A stretch of 64,000 nucleotides of DNA from Tethya wilhelma (taxonomy: Eukaryota > Porifera > Demospongiae > Tethyida > Tethyidae). Location: positions 4,624,184 to 4,688,183 of the forward strand of contig CAXIPT010000003.1 in assembly GCA_964030475.1 (NCBI GenBank), given 5' to 3'. The translations under genes and the position numbers were made by a program. How positions within the stretch are numbered: position 1 is the first letter of the stretch; every line of letters starts with the position of its first letter. The notes below the pieces were generated by a model that was given only the letters and a program-made list of their open reading frames with translations, was not told the origin of the DNA and did not search any database. Positions 22,257 through 34,828 of this stretch are shown here, piece after piece.

Positions 22257-23818
22257 GCTTTGCCCGATAGGCTGGACCGTTTACATTAGTCAGTAGATAC
22301 TGCATGTACACTCAAGCTGTGCTATTTTTATGTACGCATGCACGGTACAAATTGCTTACGTTGCACTTTTATATCGTAAATTATGCGAGCTGGTCTATGT
22401 ACTAAAAAAATTTTGTCTACCCATAATTTTATCTATGGTTTACCATAGCATGCAATACTCGTATGTATAACACCAAGAAATCTTGCACACCAACGTAATT
22501 GACTAGTAGCTTCCAAAACTTCAAGGAGTCAAAAATATATCGTAACGTCAGAAGCTCTAGATCCATGCCATGACATGTATCACCATTGTGAAAGTAAAAT
22601 GTTTTAACACTTGTAACTTGGTGACTACTCATCAATAGAAAATGTGTTTGGACAAAACCACTAGATGCATTCAGCTGGACATTCAGACGAAGATCACAAG
22701 AAATGTTGTAACTGTACAATATGTATTAATTTTATATACAGCACTGATTATGACTTGAATGATCTAGCTGGTGATAAGCAACACAGGCAAACCAATGGTA
22801 AAGTATGACTCTAAATATAAATAATCATTAAACCTTATAACCAGTGACTAATAAAATTAATGCAGGCAGCTCAGGTATGATAAAAATCAGAAGTTTCTTA
22901 TTATTATTATATAATACCAATTGCAATGAAAGAGCGCATAAATACATGCTGATTGCTAGTGCTTTGGGAGGGAGTCCAGAGGTGTTGCAAATTCAAATCC
23001 AGTGGGGAAGAGTTTATCTCTTGATGGGTATAGCAGGTGGTATGACTGTCGGATGGTGGAATCAGCTACCCCCACCACATCTCCAACCTCTGTGGGGAAT
23101 TAAGATAACGAATAGGGTTAACCCCCATATACTGAAATGTAATATTGGTAGAGAAACATTTGAATTATCCAGCTGAACAATGAGAATATACTTGGTATAG
23201 TGATGTTTTTTCCTGTTTGTTACATGAAATTATACACGACGAATGAAAAATTTAAGAGCACTCATAAAAAAAACAACAATAAATGTATGAGCATAATTTG
23301 TATGCTGTTGAAAGTTTAGCAATAATTGGGATGGCATTTCATTCTTGGTGATCTTCTGATGGAGCTATGAGTGGGGGTGAACCAAATGGATTGCCTTGCT
23401 TAGAATCAAAATAATTTTAAAAAAATTAGTATACAAAAAATTCAAGAGAGTTGCTCAATGGACCCGGGGGGGGGTTTCACTTGAAGGAATTGATTTTACT
23501 ACAAACGAAAGTAAAGATCGAAACTACGCAACAAATGTCTTTCAGTGGGAGTCATGGACTCTATCTAATCAGCTATACACTTCTATTAGGCATTATAGTC
23601 AATTTGTGTGTGTGTGTGTATAACAATATTATGTTTGTTTACGACCAACAAACAAGATCATCAACAACAACTATAAACAACCATGCTTTTATAAATACAG
23701 ACGCGTGCATGTTAACACAAAGAACTCTGCGTTGCAACGGTCACTATGGTTACAGCAGCCCCAATCAAAGAAAAAAGACGCTAGACGCTGAGGGAAGAGT
23801 CGCTTCAACAGCTGTACA
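22257..23818. other. Intergenic region between PRDM-like gene and CLUAP1
   Basis: This is the longest gene-free stretch in the window. No exon, RNA gene or clear repeat was found in 22257-23700. The segment just before CLUAP1 holds an X-box-like site at 23740-23753. Confidence 0.55.
23740..23753 (+). promoter_or_regulatory. RFX X-box-like site before CLUAP1
   Basis: GTCACTATGGTTAC fits the nematode X-box consensus GTHNYYATRRNAAC with one mismatch and lies 65 bp upstream of the start codon of an IFT gene. Confidence 0.4.
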
Positions 23819-26092
23819 ATGTCTTACAGAGATCTAAGAAGTAAGTTTAAACGCTTTGAGTCTCATATAATTCTCCAGGCAATTTTAGTTATTTCAAAGC
23901 AAAAAAAGTAAACACAAGTTAGGGTGGTGTTCTTTATTTAGAAGTGTGTTTCTTTTTCCAGACTTTACTGAAATGATGCGTGCTCTGGGTTATCCCAGAC
24001 TCATCTCAATGGAAAACTTCAGAACTCCCAACTTTCCTCTTGTAGCTGAAATACTTACTTGGTTGGTTAACAGGTAGGGAATCCTACACTTCAGTCTCTA
24101 TACTACAAAGTACTTTGCACACATTCATTTCTGTACTTTCACTGCCCCATGTTGCAATAACTGTAGGTATGATCCAACTGCAGACCTTCCTAGTGATATT
24201 GACACAGAGCAAGATAGAGTGATCTTGATCAAATCAACAGCTCAGTTCATGGTTAGTACCCCATATGATGCTAGCTGCCACCATAGCAGTGCAGCGGTGT
24301 TGATCATGTACAAATTTGTTTCTTGTATAGGCAACCAAAGCACACATTAAGCTGAACACAAAGAAGCTGTATAGTGCTGATGGTTATGCAGTGAAGGAGC
24401 TGCTCAAGATTGCTTCAGTTCTCTATTCCGCTATGCGTACAAATCAACTGAGCAAAGTACGCTATTCTCATGTAAAATTGAAGTCTGTCTCTTACATGGC
24501 TGATCTACACAAGCCATTAAATTTATTGTACAGGAATCAAATAGTATTGAAGGTGGTCCCACTTCAGTAGAAATATCAAGCAAGGTAAATACTTATACGA
24601 TTAAGTTGCAAAAAAAGTTATTAGGTCACTTGTGTGTGCATAAATTGTTAATCTCTAGGCTACAGACTTAAAGGCATGTCGACAGCTGGCATCTCAGATC
24701 ACAGCTCGGGGAGCACGGCTCTATGAACTGCTAGGAAAAGAAGTTGAGCTGAGAGTAAGAGATGTTTTGTATTGACTATAATATTACCGTATAGCGGGTA
24801 AATTTGGCAAGAATTAAATTTGGCAAATTTGCAAATTATTTTTCAAATCGCCAATTAAAAATCGCAAACAGTTTTATATGCATGCACACACATATAAACA
24901 ATGCAGCATGCGGAGCTAAATCGCTAAATTTAAAACATGCTAAAATGCGAATTCACCAAATTTTAAGCCCGCCAAATTTACCTGCTATATGGTATGGAGC
25001 TTTAGAGTTAATGTATTTGTCTTGTCATGTTTCAGGAAGCTCGTAAGACAGCCATTTCACGGCCAGTGGATGTGGATCAGCTTGAGAAAGGTGTCAAGCA
25101 GAGTGTTGCTGTGGTCAATGTAAGCTTCCATTGAGTAACAGTTAAAAGCCAGTCGATTCATTTGTTCACTATAGTAGTTTTGTCATTTTTTTAGGACGAG
25201 ATTCAAAAGGTGTCGCACATGATGGAAAACCTCGCTGGTGATGAAGCAAACTTAGAGATGAAGATCGAAAAAAAGAAACAAGAATTAGAGAGAAATCAAA
25301 AGAGATTGAGCAGCCTTGCCAACGTTCGTCCCGCCTTCTTGGATGAATACGAGAGACTAGAAGTGGAGCTCTCAAAACAGTACGAGGTGTACATGGAAAG
25401 GCATCGCAACCTCTGCTACCTTGAACACCAACTAGAAGAGTACAACAAGGTTGAACAAGACAGAATGGAAGTAAGTTGTGTCGAAATACTACTGTTCTTC
25501 ACTGTGAGGTTATCATGATGATGATGGTCTGTCTTTGTGCTCAGGAGACAGAGAGCTCACTGCGCCGTGTGCAGGAAAGGATGCAAGAAGCTGAGCGAAA
25601 GATGATCCACGATGACATTATCAGCGATAACATGTTGATGGTTGCCAGTTCAGAGTTCACCACACAGGGCGGTGAGTTGCAATTATTCCTGTAGTGGTTC
25701 TTTCTTATAATGATTATTCTACACAATAATTATGGTTCAACGATGGGAAATTTTTATGCTCAATTCTTGCAGTGGAAGGGAGAGTCATTGGTTCCATGAC
25801 TGGAGCAGGCATTGACAGTGATGATGAAGTAAATGAATATGCATTCCAATAATTTAAATTATTGTGTGATTGGGAACACGGTTTAGTTGTATGATGTGTA
25901 TTTCTGCAATAGACACAGGTATTGTAGCAAAAATGGCATCTCGTTACCATTTCACCCTGTCTCTCTGTTTAGGATGATTCTGGTGGGAGTCTATCAACAG
26001 GGAGTGGTTTGGACATTGAGGACGAGGAGGATGATGATGAAGAAGGTGGTGATTTGGGAGATGGGCAGTTGGGATCAGACAATGACTTCTAA
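23819..26092 (+). CDS. CLUAP1: Clusterin-associated protein 1 / intraflagellar transport protein 38
   Basis: IFT38 is an IFT-B subunit needed for cilium assembly. Eleven exons (23819-23840, 23962-24073, 24167-24251, 24331-24456, 24534-24584, 24659-24754, 25036-25119, 25195-25470, 25545-25671, 25773-25828, 25973-26092) encode 384 residues; human has 413. The N-terminal calponin-homology-like domain is strongly conserved: [53 protein letters not shown] and [12 protein letters not shown] coiled coil follows from about residue 190 ([32 protein letters not shown]). The C-terminus is acidic and ends SDNDF, as in vertebrates. A MITE-like element lies in intron 6. It is followed head-to-tail by ODF2. 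Confidence 0.97.
24787..24992. mobile_element. MITE-like element in CLUAP1 intron 6
   Basis: The ends are inverted copies: left CCGTATAGCGGGTAAATTTG and, on the other strand at the right end, CCATATAGCAGGTAAATTTG. TA lies directly outside each end, as expected for a Tc1/mariner-type target-site duplication. The interior is AT-rich with further AAATTTG and GCGAATT repeats. It is about 206 bp and has no coding potential. Confidence 0.75.
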
Positions 26093-26198
26093 ACTATGCT
26101 TTAATTTTTATGCTAATAAGTAGTGAAAAAACTTTGAATAATTTGCAACATTCCTAGAGCAGTTAGTACTTGTTGGCATGCGCGAATTTTTGGCGTCC

Positions 26199-26212
26199 GT
26201 TACCATGGAAAC
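26199..26212 (+). promoter_or_regulatory. RFX X-box before ODF2
   Basis: GTTACCATGGAAAC is a perfect match to the GTHNYYATRRNAAC X-box consensus, 135 bp upstream of the ODF2 start codon and just after a GC-rich GCATGCGCGAA segment. Confidence 0.55.
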
Positions 26213-26347
26213 AGAATGCTTTACAGGGTGCTGCTTATTTAGAATTGTTAACAAGTGGGAGAAGGTGGTAAGTTTTCACACTTTACTTCGCATTCCAGCA
26301 GCTTGCGAGAGTGTTGCGTGTTCTCTCCGTGTCTTCTCCGGGACGTC

Positions 26348-29300
26348 ATGGAACGTTCGATATCTCCTCTCCACGTACATGTGGCAAAGAAGACTCCAGT
26401 TCACGTTCATATCAAGCCCAGTAGGAAGGTATGTCTGGAAATGTATATGAAGCATTAGCTAGCACGATGATAACCTCACACATACACTGAGCCAGGCACC
26501 TAAACTGTCCAAGAGTGAATTTCAAAAGCTGTCTTGTTCAGAAATGTCAGCTGGGAGGCCTGTAAGGGATTTATCATATTTACACCCTCAACACAGTAGC
26601 TGATAAGCCTACATACCCAACCCTCACACACACACACACACACACACAAACAAACACAAACACACACTGCACCACTTCCATTTCTCTGTCTCTCTCTGTG
26701 TTTCTCAGAGCCTGCGTTCTAGCTCGGGTGTATCTCCTACACGTAGTAGGTTGAAGGCTGGACAATCCTCATCGAGTCGAGGTCCATGGGTCCCTCCCCC
26801 AGCGAAATCATCTAAAGCAAGGATGAGCTGGGATGTAAGTTGGAGGGAAAATTTTTTTTTTAAATTATGAGTGATGTTATAATTAATTTTAATGTGTATA
26901 GGGTCCTACCCACCGGTTGGAGATCAACCCAGTAAGTGTTGACCCCAGTGGGAGCACCGTGTTGAGGGTGAGTGATCTCAGTGGAGAAGAATCGGCTGAA
27001 ATTCTCGTCGAAGACTCCTCCAGGACTCTCCAATCCCTCCAAGCAGAGGTGGACCAACTCAGGACTGAGGTCAGTGACAAAATACATGTCCCCAGTGTAA
27101 AACGCATCCATGTACATGAAACTTAACTGCTGTTTACCTTTCTGTATTTTTGTTTCACAGGCTGATTTGAGAGAGTCACGTGCCTCACTGAGAGAGAAGG
27201 AGGTGGAATTAGCTGCTTGCAAAGAGGAGCTCTTAGAAACGGAGCTGGAAAACGTCCAGCTGAAAAACTCTGTTGCACGGATGAGCAGCCCGGTTCGGTC
27301 AAGGTATGTAATAATTTTTATGTCATATAAGAATGTGTGCCTATATCTATTGTGTGTGCGGTATACATGTAGCTTTTTGACTGAGAACAAACAGAGGGAT
27401 AAACTTTCTCAAAAACTACTGGAGTCTGAACTCGACAGCACTGCCGTTACAAAGCAAGTCACTAGCTTCCGTGATGCCATCAGAAAGCTGCAAAGGGACA
27501 AGCGATTCAGTTCAGTTTATGCCAAAGATCTCAGCGAAAAGAAGGACCAGTTGCTTGACAAACTAGCCCTATTTGAAAACAGCAACAAGTCCCTGAGAAA
27601 GCTGCTAAGGGGACAGCATGCTCACGAAAGTAGCATCAGTCTTCTTCAGGAGCAGACTGATGGCTTGAGGGATCAACTCACAGAAAATGAAGCCACCATT
27701 CAACTGCTGAGGAGTAAACTTGAAGAGCAGGAGAAATTGACGATGCACTCTCAAGGACTCCATGATGAGATTGGCTATAAGGATGGAGAGATCCAAAGTC
27801 TCAACCTCAGACTTCAGGTGTGTGCACTGAACTACATTATAAGTCCTCGGTAATTTATCTATGTGCTCATTATTTCTCTTTGCTTCAGTCGATTGAAGAG
27901 AAACTTCGCCAGAAGGAGCTACGTTGTATTGAGTTGGAGGTCAAACTACGAGAGGAAAAGAGACGCAATCAACATGACAAGGACCTTTTGAAAAAGGCTA
28001 CCAGACAGCACAAAGACAGAGCTGCCCAGAGTGAGCATACTGTGGAGACCCTTGGAGCCCAGCTGGATGAAACAGTGGGTTGATACTGTATATATAAATG
28101 CTTATTTTTTATTGTATTTGTATACATGCATCCAATACATATTATGTTGTTGTGTACAGAGTCACGAGTTGGATCAAGTTAGAGAGAAGCTGATGAAGTC
28201 AACTCGTGAGAGCATTTCACATCAGTCGGAACTGAGGACACTCAATGAGTAAGACTTACAACACTATCCATGATTGTATCTAGCACCCCTTTCATTATTA
28301 TTCTCCTTTAATTTTAACAGTAAAGTGTCTGATCTGGAAGAAGCACTCGCCCAATCTAGAGCTGCCAACAAGGCCTCTCTTGACTCCACGAATGCTCGAC
28401 TCTCGGAGAAGTCCCATGAGGCAAATTCTCTTCAGATGGAGAATGACCGTCTCCAGGTTGTGGTGACTTCCCTGGAAGGAAGACTGAAAGTGAGCGAGAG
28501 CAAGGCTGTAGCCATGGATGCCGAATTAGCTCAGCTCACAGCAAAGATAACCCACTACGAGAGCTTGGTTGCAGATTACAAGAGTCAGGTAACACTAGCT
28601 ACTAGCTCACTGCAATTGTGTTATTGTTTGAGGTTTTATGCAATCTATATTATGTAAATATATGCAGCTTGATCATAGCCGAAATGATTCTGATGAACTC
28701 AATGTTGAGCTGAGGAGAAAGGAGGTTGAAATTGAACGAGTGAAACAAGAGAACACAATTGAGGTTGAAAAGGTACTGACACAATCGACTAAAATATTTT
28801 TATCAATTCATTCATTATAATAATTATTATTATATATATATACAGCTTCGTCTCCAACATCAGCATAAAATGGCGGAGTATGAACCCATGCCCGATATGG
28901 TGAAGGTAGGTCTGTTATGGATTCTCTGTATTGCACAGTTGATGCATGCCTTTTTCTTACATTGCTATGTAGACGACAGAGCTTCGTTTGAAGGATGCTC
29001 AGGAGCGTATGTTGGCCTATGAGCAGCGTGCTAGCGAACAGACCAGAATGCTTGCAGAGCTCTCTTCCAAATCGCAACAACACGATTCTCAGATGGACAG
29101 CTTGAAGGAGAAGTGGCACTACGCTACTGCCGAGAACAAGATACTCGGTGCCAGGTTGGAGGCTGCTGAAAAGAGGCTGGTGGAGTCTGATGAACACAAC
29201 AGGGAGTTGATGTCAATGACTGCCCGCAAAGAGGAGACCATCCAGAGACTCCAAGGCAAGGTGGAGGAGTTAACGCTGGAAGTGTCCTCCCTGAGTGGGC

Positions 29301-29709
29301 AGTTGGAGGACAGCAAGAGTGGAGCAAAGAGACAGATATCACAAATCAAAGATAGAGCTGCTGCCAAGGTAGGTACAGGTACACAATGCTGCTCTCTTTC
29401 AAGTTATCATTTTTAAATTTTGTTCTTGGTTTAATTCTGCTTTAGGATCGTGCTAATCTTGCTCGCATTGCTGATTTGGAGTCCCAGCTGAGCCGATCCA
29501 ATGCATTGACCACTCAGTTTCGAAAGGCCAAAGAGGACGGTGATAGACGCTATCACTCACGAATGCACGAGCTTCAAGATCGTCTGGATCAGGCCAACAC
29601 GACTAAGAGGAGTCTGGAGAACTACGTGAACTTCCTCAAGTCGTCCTACGGCACTCTGTTCAATGATTCGGGCACACCAGGATCACCTCTATCCCCTTTG
29701 CCTCATTGA
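26348..29709 (+). CDS. ODF2: Outer dense fiber protein 2 / cenexin
   Basis: ODF2/cenexin builds the distal and subdistal appendages of mother centrioles and sperm tail fibres. Thirteen exons (26348-26428, 26496-26561, 26709-26834, 26902-27069, 27161-27303, 27373-27817, 27889-28074, 28160-28248, 28321-28588, 28668-28772, 28846-28905, 28973-29368, 29446-29709) encode 798 residues in one frame. The N-terminus (MERSISPLHVHV, HVHIKPSRK) is basic and Ser-rich. From about residue 120 to the end the protein is almost continuous coiled coil. The C-terminal LENYVNFLKSSYGTLF is the ODF2 signature (RSLRNYVQFLKSSYANVF in vertebrates). The start lies 255 bp after the CLUAP1 stop on the same strand. Confidence 0.92.
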
Positions 29710-30030
29710 CACTGGTTTGTTTCTCATGTATAGTGTTGTTGTCACTCACTGTATGTGATTTTAAACACATAAAAGTTGGTTTTATTCATTCCTCATCACT
29801 TATTATTATGATCGTTTAGCTAATGCCCATAGAAAAGAGCTTTCTTCAAATTTAGTTTTCCAATTGGCAGTTTTAGCTTTCCTTTTAGTTTTATGTTTTA
29901 TTTTTTAACCACATCTATAGGCATGAATTATTATGTTTAAAGTTGGTGTTACATCTAACCAAAAATTGATTTAAAAAAAAACAAAAAAACATTTGAGTAT
30001 TACATTAAATTTTGGTAAATATTATTTGAA
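29710..30030. other. Convergent 3' region between ODF2 and the NLR gene
   Basis: AT-rich sequence, probably the two 3' untranslated regions. Nothing else recognised. Confidence 0.6.
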
Positions 30031-33000
30031 CTATGGACTGGACCACAACACACGTTTATCAACAACACTCATCTCCACTTGAGAGAAGCCTTGCTGAGGT
30101 AACTTTAGCGTTTTGAGTGTTTTGTTGTTTTTGAGTGCAGAGATGATCGATAGTGCACCATTACGACCCAAAGAACGATCAAACAATATCTCCAGATTTT
30201 CAAGTGTTCTGTTCACCTTGAGCATGTTCCCTAGCGTAGTAGCCCCTTGTGCTCCGAGCTGACTAGTTACCGGTACATCGAACATGCTAAAAACAACATT
30301 TCTTAGAGAAGTGTTCACACAAAAAGAGTGGGCGAGCAGCTGGCAGCCATCTTCACCTATCAAGCAGCCATGAAACTCCAGTTGGATAACACTGCTGTGC
30401 TTTACGCAGAGCAAGTTGGCCAACATGTTCATGTGAGGTTGCAAGTCCAGTAGCCACAACTGTAGGTGCTCAAGTTGTGAATTTGTAAGTGTTGTGTGAA
30501 GCAATACTGGAACGTATTCACTGGGAAGGTTTTCATCTCCAATGGATAACTTTTTCAGAGCACTCCAACAAGAAAAAAGAGACGCAAGAGCATGTATATC
30601 CATGCATCCGAATCCAGTGTTGATGACGTTCAGAGACGTTAGACTGCACAGGGAAGTGAGCGAGTGGAAAAGATTGACCATCCCTCCTTCTCCGATAGGG
30701 TTGCCTCGGATGTCGAGATGTGTGAGGGAGATGAGATGGGGGATCACTGTTGCCAGCTGGTTTACGATGGAGCTGTCCAGATCACAGTGGCTCAGGTCCA
30801 ACCCAGTTAGCAGGAGAGGAGGAAGCTCTCTCAGTGTCGTAATCGTCTGGTCAGTGATGGGAGGACGAAGAAATAGAGTCTCGATCTTTGTGGCTGAATA
30901 AGCAGAAGATCTCAGGCCTAGAAGAAAGTGTTGAAGCATTTTTGTGTCCAAGCGAACTCTCAGCTTTAGACTGCACGTACTTTGTGCTATACAGCAGGCA
31001 AGTTGATAGCATTCCAGAGCTGTAGTGTCTTCTCCATACTGGGCCTGAGGGTATGTGACTTCTTTCTCCCTGCGAAAGATGTGATCACACGAGATGTGCT
31101 TGTGGGCTTCAAAGAGACACAGCAGCATTGAGTGACTGAGTATCCCATCCTTGGACAGCTTGGCCAATTCCTGGTCCCATAGAGCACCTCTCAAGTGGGT
31201 CATTCCAGCAATGAACTGCCACATCCCTTGAAGGTGGGAAGAGTTGAAGTGGTTTGTGTAGAACTCCTTCTGCTCCTCAATTGAGAGATTTGTTACGTGA
31301 AACGAGGCTAGGTACTCTTGCAAGTGTGGATGCAAGAAGCTATATAACAGGGATGCATTCTTTCGTTTGTACAGCTCAGGGACAGCTGACATAAATCCAA
31401 GATGGTAGAAACCTTTCGGAAACTTGCAGACTCCATTTTCCTTATTCACCAGTGAGGTGAAAGCCAGCTTGGCCAAAGTGCACAGCTGCTGGTAGACCTT
31501 TTGAGGAAGGTGTTCAAAGTTGTAAGGAGATGCAAAGGTATCGATTCCACCTTGTAGAAGCAGATGGTATTTCAGAAGTTGATGTGCTAACTGCTCATAG
31601 AGTTCAGTAAGAGTCTTTGGAGGGTCACATTTGAGAAGCTTAGCTTCTTTGAAGGACTCTACAAGAACAGCAGTGTGAAGAGGAACATGCATGATGCTTC
31701 TGATGGCAGGATTGGATGACAGGTGGTTGTGGAACTCACTAAGAAGGACAGAATCGAATCCCAGAGCACTTTCTGCGTGCTGCTCAATCTCGTCTTGAGT
31801 GAATCCGGATAGCTCCACACATCGGTCTATTTTTCGCTTGCATAAAGACAGGACTGTTTTCATCGCCGGAGTACGACAAGTGAGAAGAAGTGTGGCTTTG
31901 GGGAGGTACAATCCTTGTAGGATGTGCATCAGAGTAGAGCTATGCTGGAAAGAAGAGACTGGTACCAAATCGATTGCATCGATGATAAGGAGAAGGCCAT
32001 CTCCTTCATTTTCAATCAACTCTCGGCTCACTTCTGGTTGGATGGAGCTGTTGTGGTAGCTGAGAAGATCACCGAGTGTCTTTGCCTCTTGTACACGTTT
32101 CTCTTGTCCTCTGAGGAGCAGAACCAGGCAGTAGCTTTTGAGAGTTTCAATTTCATCCCAACGTTTGCACAACTCAACGGTGAGGGTGCTCTTTCCCACT
32201 CCAGCATCTCCTACTAACACCACACAGCTCAGTGGTGTGCTGTTGTCTGGAGGTGCCAGCAAGTAGTGTAAGCTGGTCGATTCCTTTTTGATGATTTGTG
32301 ATGACGTGTACTGAACAATGGTCAGGTTGAACGGTTTCCTAGAGGCGGTTGGAGGCCATTTGCACTTTGATGGAGGAAGCAATGCTTTGTAGTATGCATT
32401 GAGATACTCTCCATACTTGAATGCTGCAGGCAGAGCAACTGCTTTGAGCTGTTTGATGTGTGCTGCATCAATTTCACCTACACACACAAAAAAGATCGAG
32501 GATAAGTTATTTGGCTAAAATTTGCATGAAATATGTTCACTTACGATACGTATCCATGAGCTTTGTTCCGAACATGTGCAGCACAGGATCAGCCTTCAGT
32601 GAATTTACTATTGTTTCAAATACAGTTGGATTGGTCATGATCCGTGCTTCGATTGCATCCACTAGGGCAATATACTTCTCTGCTTTAGACAGTGGTGAAA
32701 ACACAATTCTAGTTTTTGTAGCTTCTGGGATGACATCTTTTGCCAGGAGCTGGCCAAAGAACTGGACTGCTGGATCTCCATTATTCACGATATCAGCACG
32801 ATGCTTCTTGAAGGCCTGATGAGCTGCCAGTGCATTCACTTGACTGTCACCATCACTCAGGCCATCCAGAGAGTTGCTAGCTCGCAGCAGTATCCCACTT
32901 ACACTCTGAGATCTATATTGGAGGGAGAGAGAGCATTGGAATTGGGGGTCATGCTAGAATCCAGACAAAAAAACAGCTGTTTTTGCTTTGTTTTTTGTTT

Positions 33001-33202
33001 TTTTTTGTCTTTTTTTACCCTTTCCATCTGTATACCTTGGTAAATCAGCACTGTTTTCAATCCAGTAGCCCTGCAGTTTTAGTCTCCCTGTCTTAGGCTT
33101 CTTGTCATAGGGTTGATGCGAGGCGACTACTGTAGTGGGAGCCAAGGAACCACGTTTCCAAGACAGTCTTCGAGTAAATACTTTAGAATCTCCATTTCCC
33201 AT
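30031..33202 (-). CDS. NOD-like receptor: CARD-NACHT-LRR
   Basis: This looks like a cytosolic innate immune sensor. Three exons (33036-33202, 32545-32912, 30031-32477) encode 993 residues, with the NACHT and LRR in one large exon. The protein begins MGNGDSK, which fits the N-myristoylation pattern (Gly2, Ser6). A death-fold, CARD-like helical domain occupies about residues 80-175. The NACHT has Walker A GDAGVGKST (about 268-276) and Walker B LLLIIDAIDLV, then TLLLTCRTP (sensor 1 region). The winged-helix part has YSFLHPHLQEYLASFHV. RI-type leucine-rich repeats fill the C-terminus (LTGLDLSHCDLD, LTHLDIRGNPIGEGG, LTSLNVINTGFG). The architecture is like bona fide NLRs of sponges and cnidarians. 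The ligand is unknown. The CARD call is by pattern, not by search. Confidence 0.85.
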
Positions 33203-33925
33203 TTTGCAAAATTATCAGGTTGAGTCACAGTATCTTTGTTGCTGTCTTGAGGGCCAAAAGATAGTTTATTCAAAAAGTTTTAGGCACTCACAATCTTGTA
33301 GAAACTGTAGCCAATGAATTCAGTGGAACTCCAACAAGTGATCCTGACTGTATGCAGTGATACTACCTCCTCCTCATAAACACAGATCAGAACATCAATG
33401 GGTTGAAATAGCCAAGGCTAATGAGTTACACTATTGTTGTTGTGCCAGTGATGCTATTTGATATCTCTGTGTGTACCACAGCCAGGAACATTGCAACACT
33501 CACTCTCTAATCCAATCAATCAACGGCTCCAAAGCTGTCCTAACAAACCATTAAGATGGAATCCTATCACTCTCATGACTGCGCAAACATCCATAAAGAG
33601 TGAATGGCCTGAAAGCATAAGTCCCTAAATAGGCTAATGTCCACGCTTGGCAGTAACTTGAGTTAATGGGGTGTGGATGAGGCCCTCCCTTCTTAGTCAG
33701 GCATGACAACAACCTTAATGTGCATTCCACGATCATTTGTGAATGCATGCAGTGAGACATGCACATGTAGAAAACATGTATAGAAAAAGATTCAGCTAAA
33801 ACTTGACAACAACCTATCACGCTACATAACCACAGACCATTATTGTGCAACATCAAAGTGAAGTGAGTGAACACCCTGTACATGATTTAAATACCTATAC
33901 ACTCACTTTAATAACTGAGCTATAG
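33203..33925. other. Intergenic region between the NLR gene and MRPS16
   Basis: The NLR promoter and the MRPS16 3' UTR should lie here. No exon, RNA gene or repeat was recognised. Confidence 0.55.
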
Positions 33926-34289
33926 CTAGCTCTCTTTTGAGTCAGTCTGTTGCTGTTCAGTGTCCACACTTGTTTCATGATCACCTTGAGACTCCCCCTG
34001 AGTAGAAGCAGCCATTGTAGCAGCAGCTTCAGCTGCTTTAACTCGAGCCCTTGAAGCTTCTAGATACAGTCTAGGATGAGCTGGGAGGAGACCACTCTGT
34101 AAAGGGGAGAAGGGGGGTAACAGATGAAAATTGGAATTGACAATGGGGAGAAGGGGGGTAGTAGGTGGAAATGGAATTGGCAATGGAGAGAAGGGGGGTA
34201 GCAGGCTGACTAGAAATGAAAATACTATAAGGAACAGGATCATACCAGCCACAGTGAAAACAAGGTCCTGGATATGGAGCCGAACCATA

Positions 34290-34340
<51 letters not shown>

Positions 34341-34742
34341 ATTGCACATGTAACGTACCATTCCTAGTAGTCTGTATACAGGAATGGTCGGCTGTGCTCC
34401 AACTGCTAGCCAATACCTGCGGCCAGTGTGGGCAGTGGGTGTGTTGATTAGTCAATGGATTTTATAGCATGATGTCATTATGACATAAAACATCTTACTT
34501 TATTCTCTCGGAATTGAGTCCCACAATAATCTCTCCTTTGTTGTTTGGCATGGGATCATAGCAACCAACCTGTACAAGTGACCACTGAAAATTATACACA
34601 AGTTCTGCATGACCTAATATACTGTCTACAGTACCTGCTCTAAGTGTCTCCCGTCTCTCTTGAACTTGCTGGAGGCGACCACTATGTGGTAGAAGGGCCT
34701 GTTGGTACAGCCACGCAGAGAGAGACGTATTCTCACAGGCAT
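33926..34742 (-). CDS. MRPS16: Mitochondrial ribosomal protein bS16m
   Basis: This is a small-subunit mitoribosomal protein. Exons 34635-34742, 34499-34569, 34359-34416 and 33926-34096 encode 135 residues. [20 protein letters not shown] is the S16 N-terminal strand, followed by [19 protein letters not shown] and [18 protein letters not shown], all S16 core blocks. The C-terminal extension is Ala/Gln/Glu-rich. It shares a promoter of 86 bp with MKKS. Intron 3 holds a 40-bp G-rich tandem repeat and a CA microsatellite. Confidence 0.94.
34103..34204. repeat. 40-bp G-rich tandem repeat in MRPS16 intron 3
   Basis: About 2.5 copies of a unit containing GGGGAGAAGGGGGGTA then TGGAATTG..CAATGG. On the transcribed strand it is pyrimidine-rich. 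Confidence 0.8.
34292..34338. repeat. (CA)n microsatellite
   Basis: A CA run 20 bp from the donor of MRPS16 exon 3. Confidence 0.9.
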
Positions 34743-34762
34743 GATGGAGAAGCAGATGGAAC

Positions 34763-34776
34763 GGGGTCAAAGGTCA
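34763..34776 (+). promoter_or_regulatory. DR1-like element in the MRPS16/MKKS promoter
   Basis: GGGGTCAAAGGTCA is a direct repeat of RGGTCA with 1-bp spacing, the site type bound by HNF4/RXR-class nuclear receptors. The CFAP20/ODR4 promoter has the same 14-mer with one change at 4479-4492. Confidence 0.4.
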
Positions 34777-34828
34777 ATGTAGAGTGGCAGGATTCGAGAA
34801 GGTGTGGTTTCAAAGGAAAGCTGTCCAG

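Noticed and set aside
22844..23176. 110-codon frame and a tRNA-like box B (AAATTCAAATCC) in the PRDM-CLUAP1 interval
   Set aside because: No family resemblance for the frame. No matching box A, acceptor stem or anticodon arm could be drawn for a tRNA or SINE.
34741..34780. ATG codons before 34829 as alternative starts of MKKS
   Set aside because: They share a frame that meets TAG within 13 codons. The ATG at 34829 splices in phase to the conserved exon.
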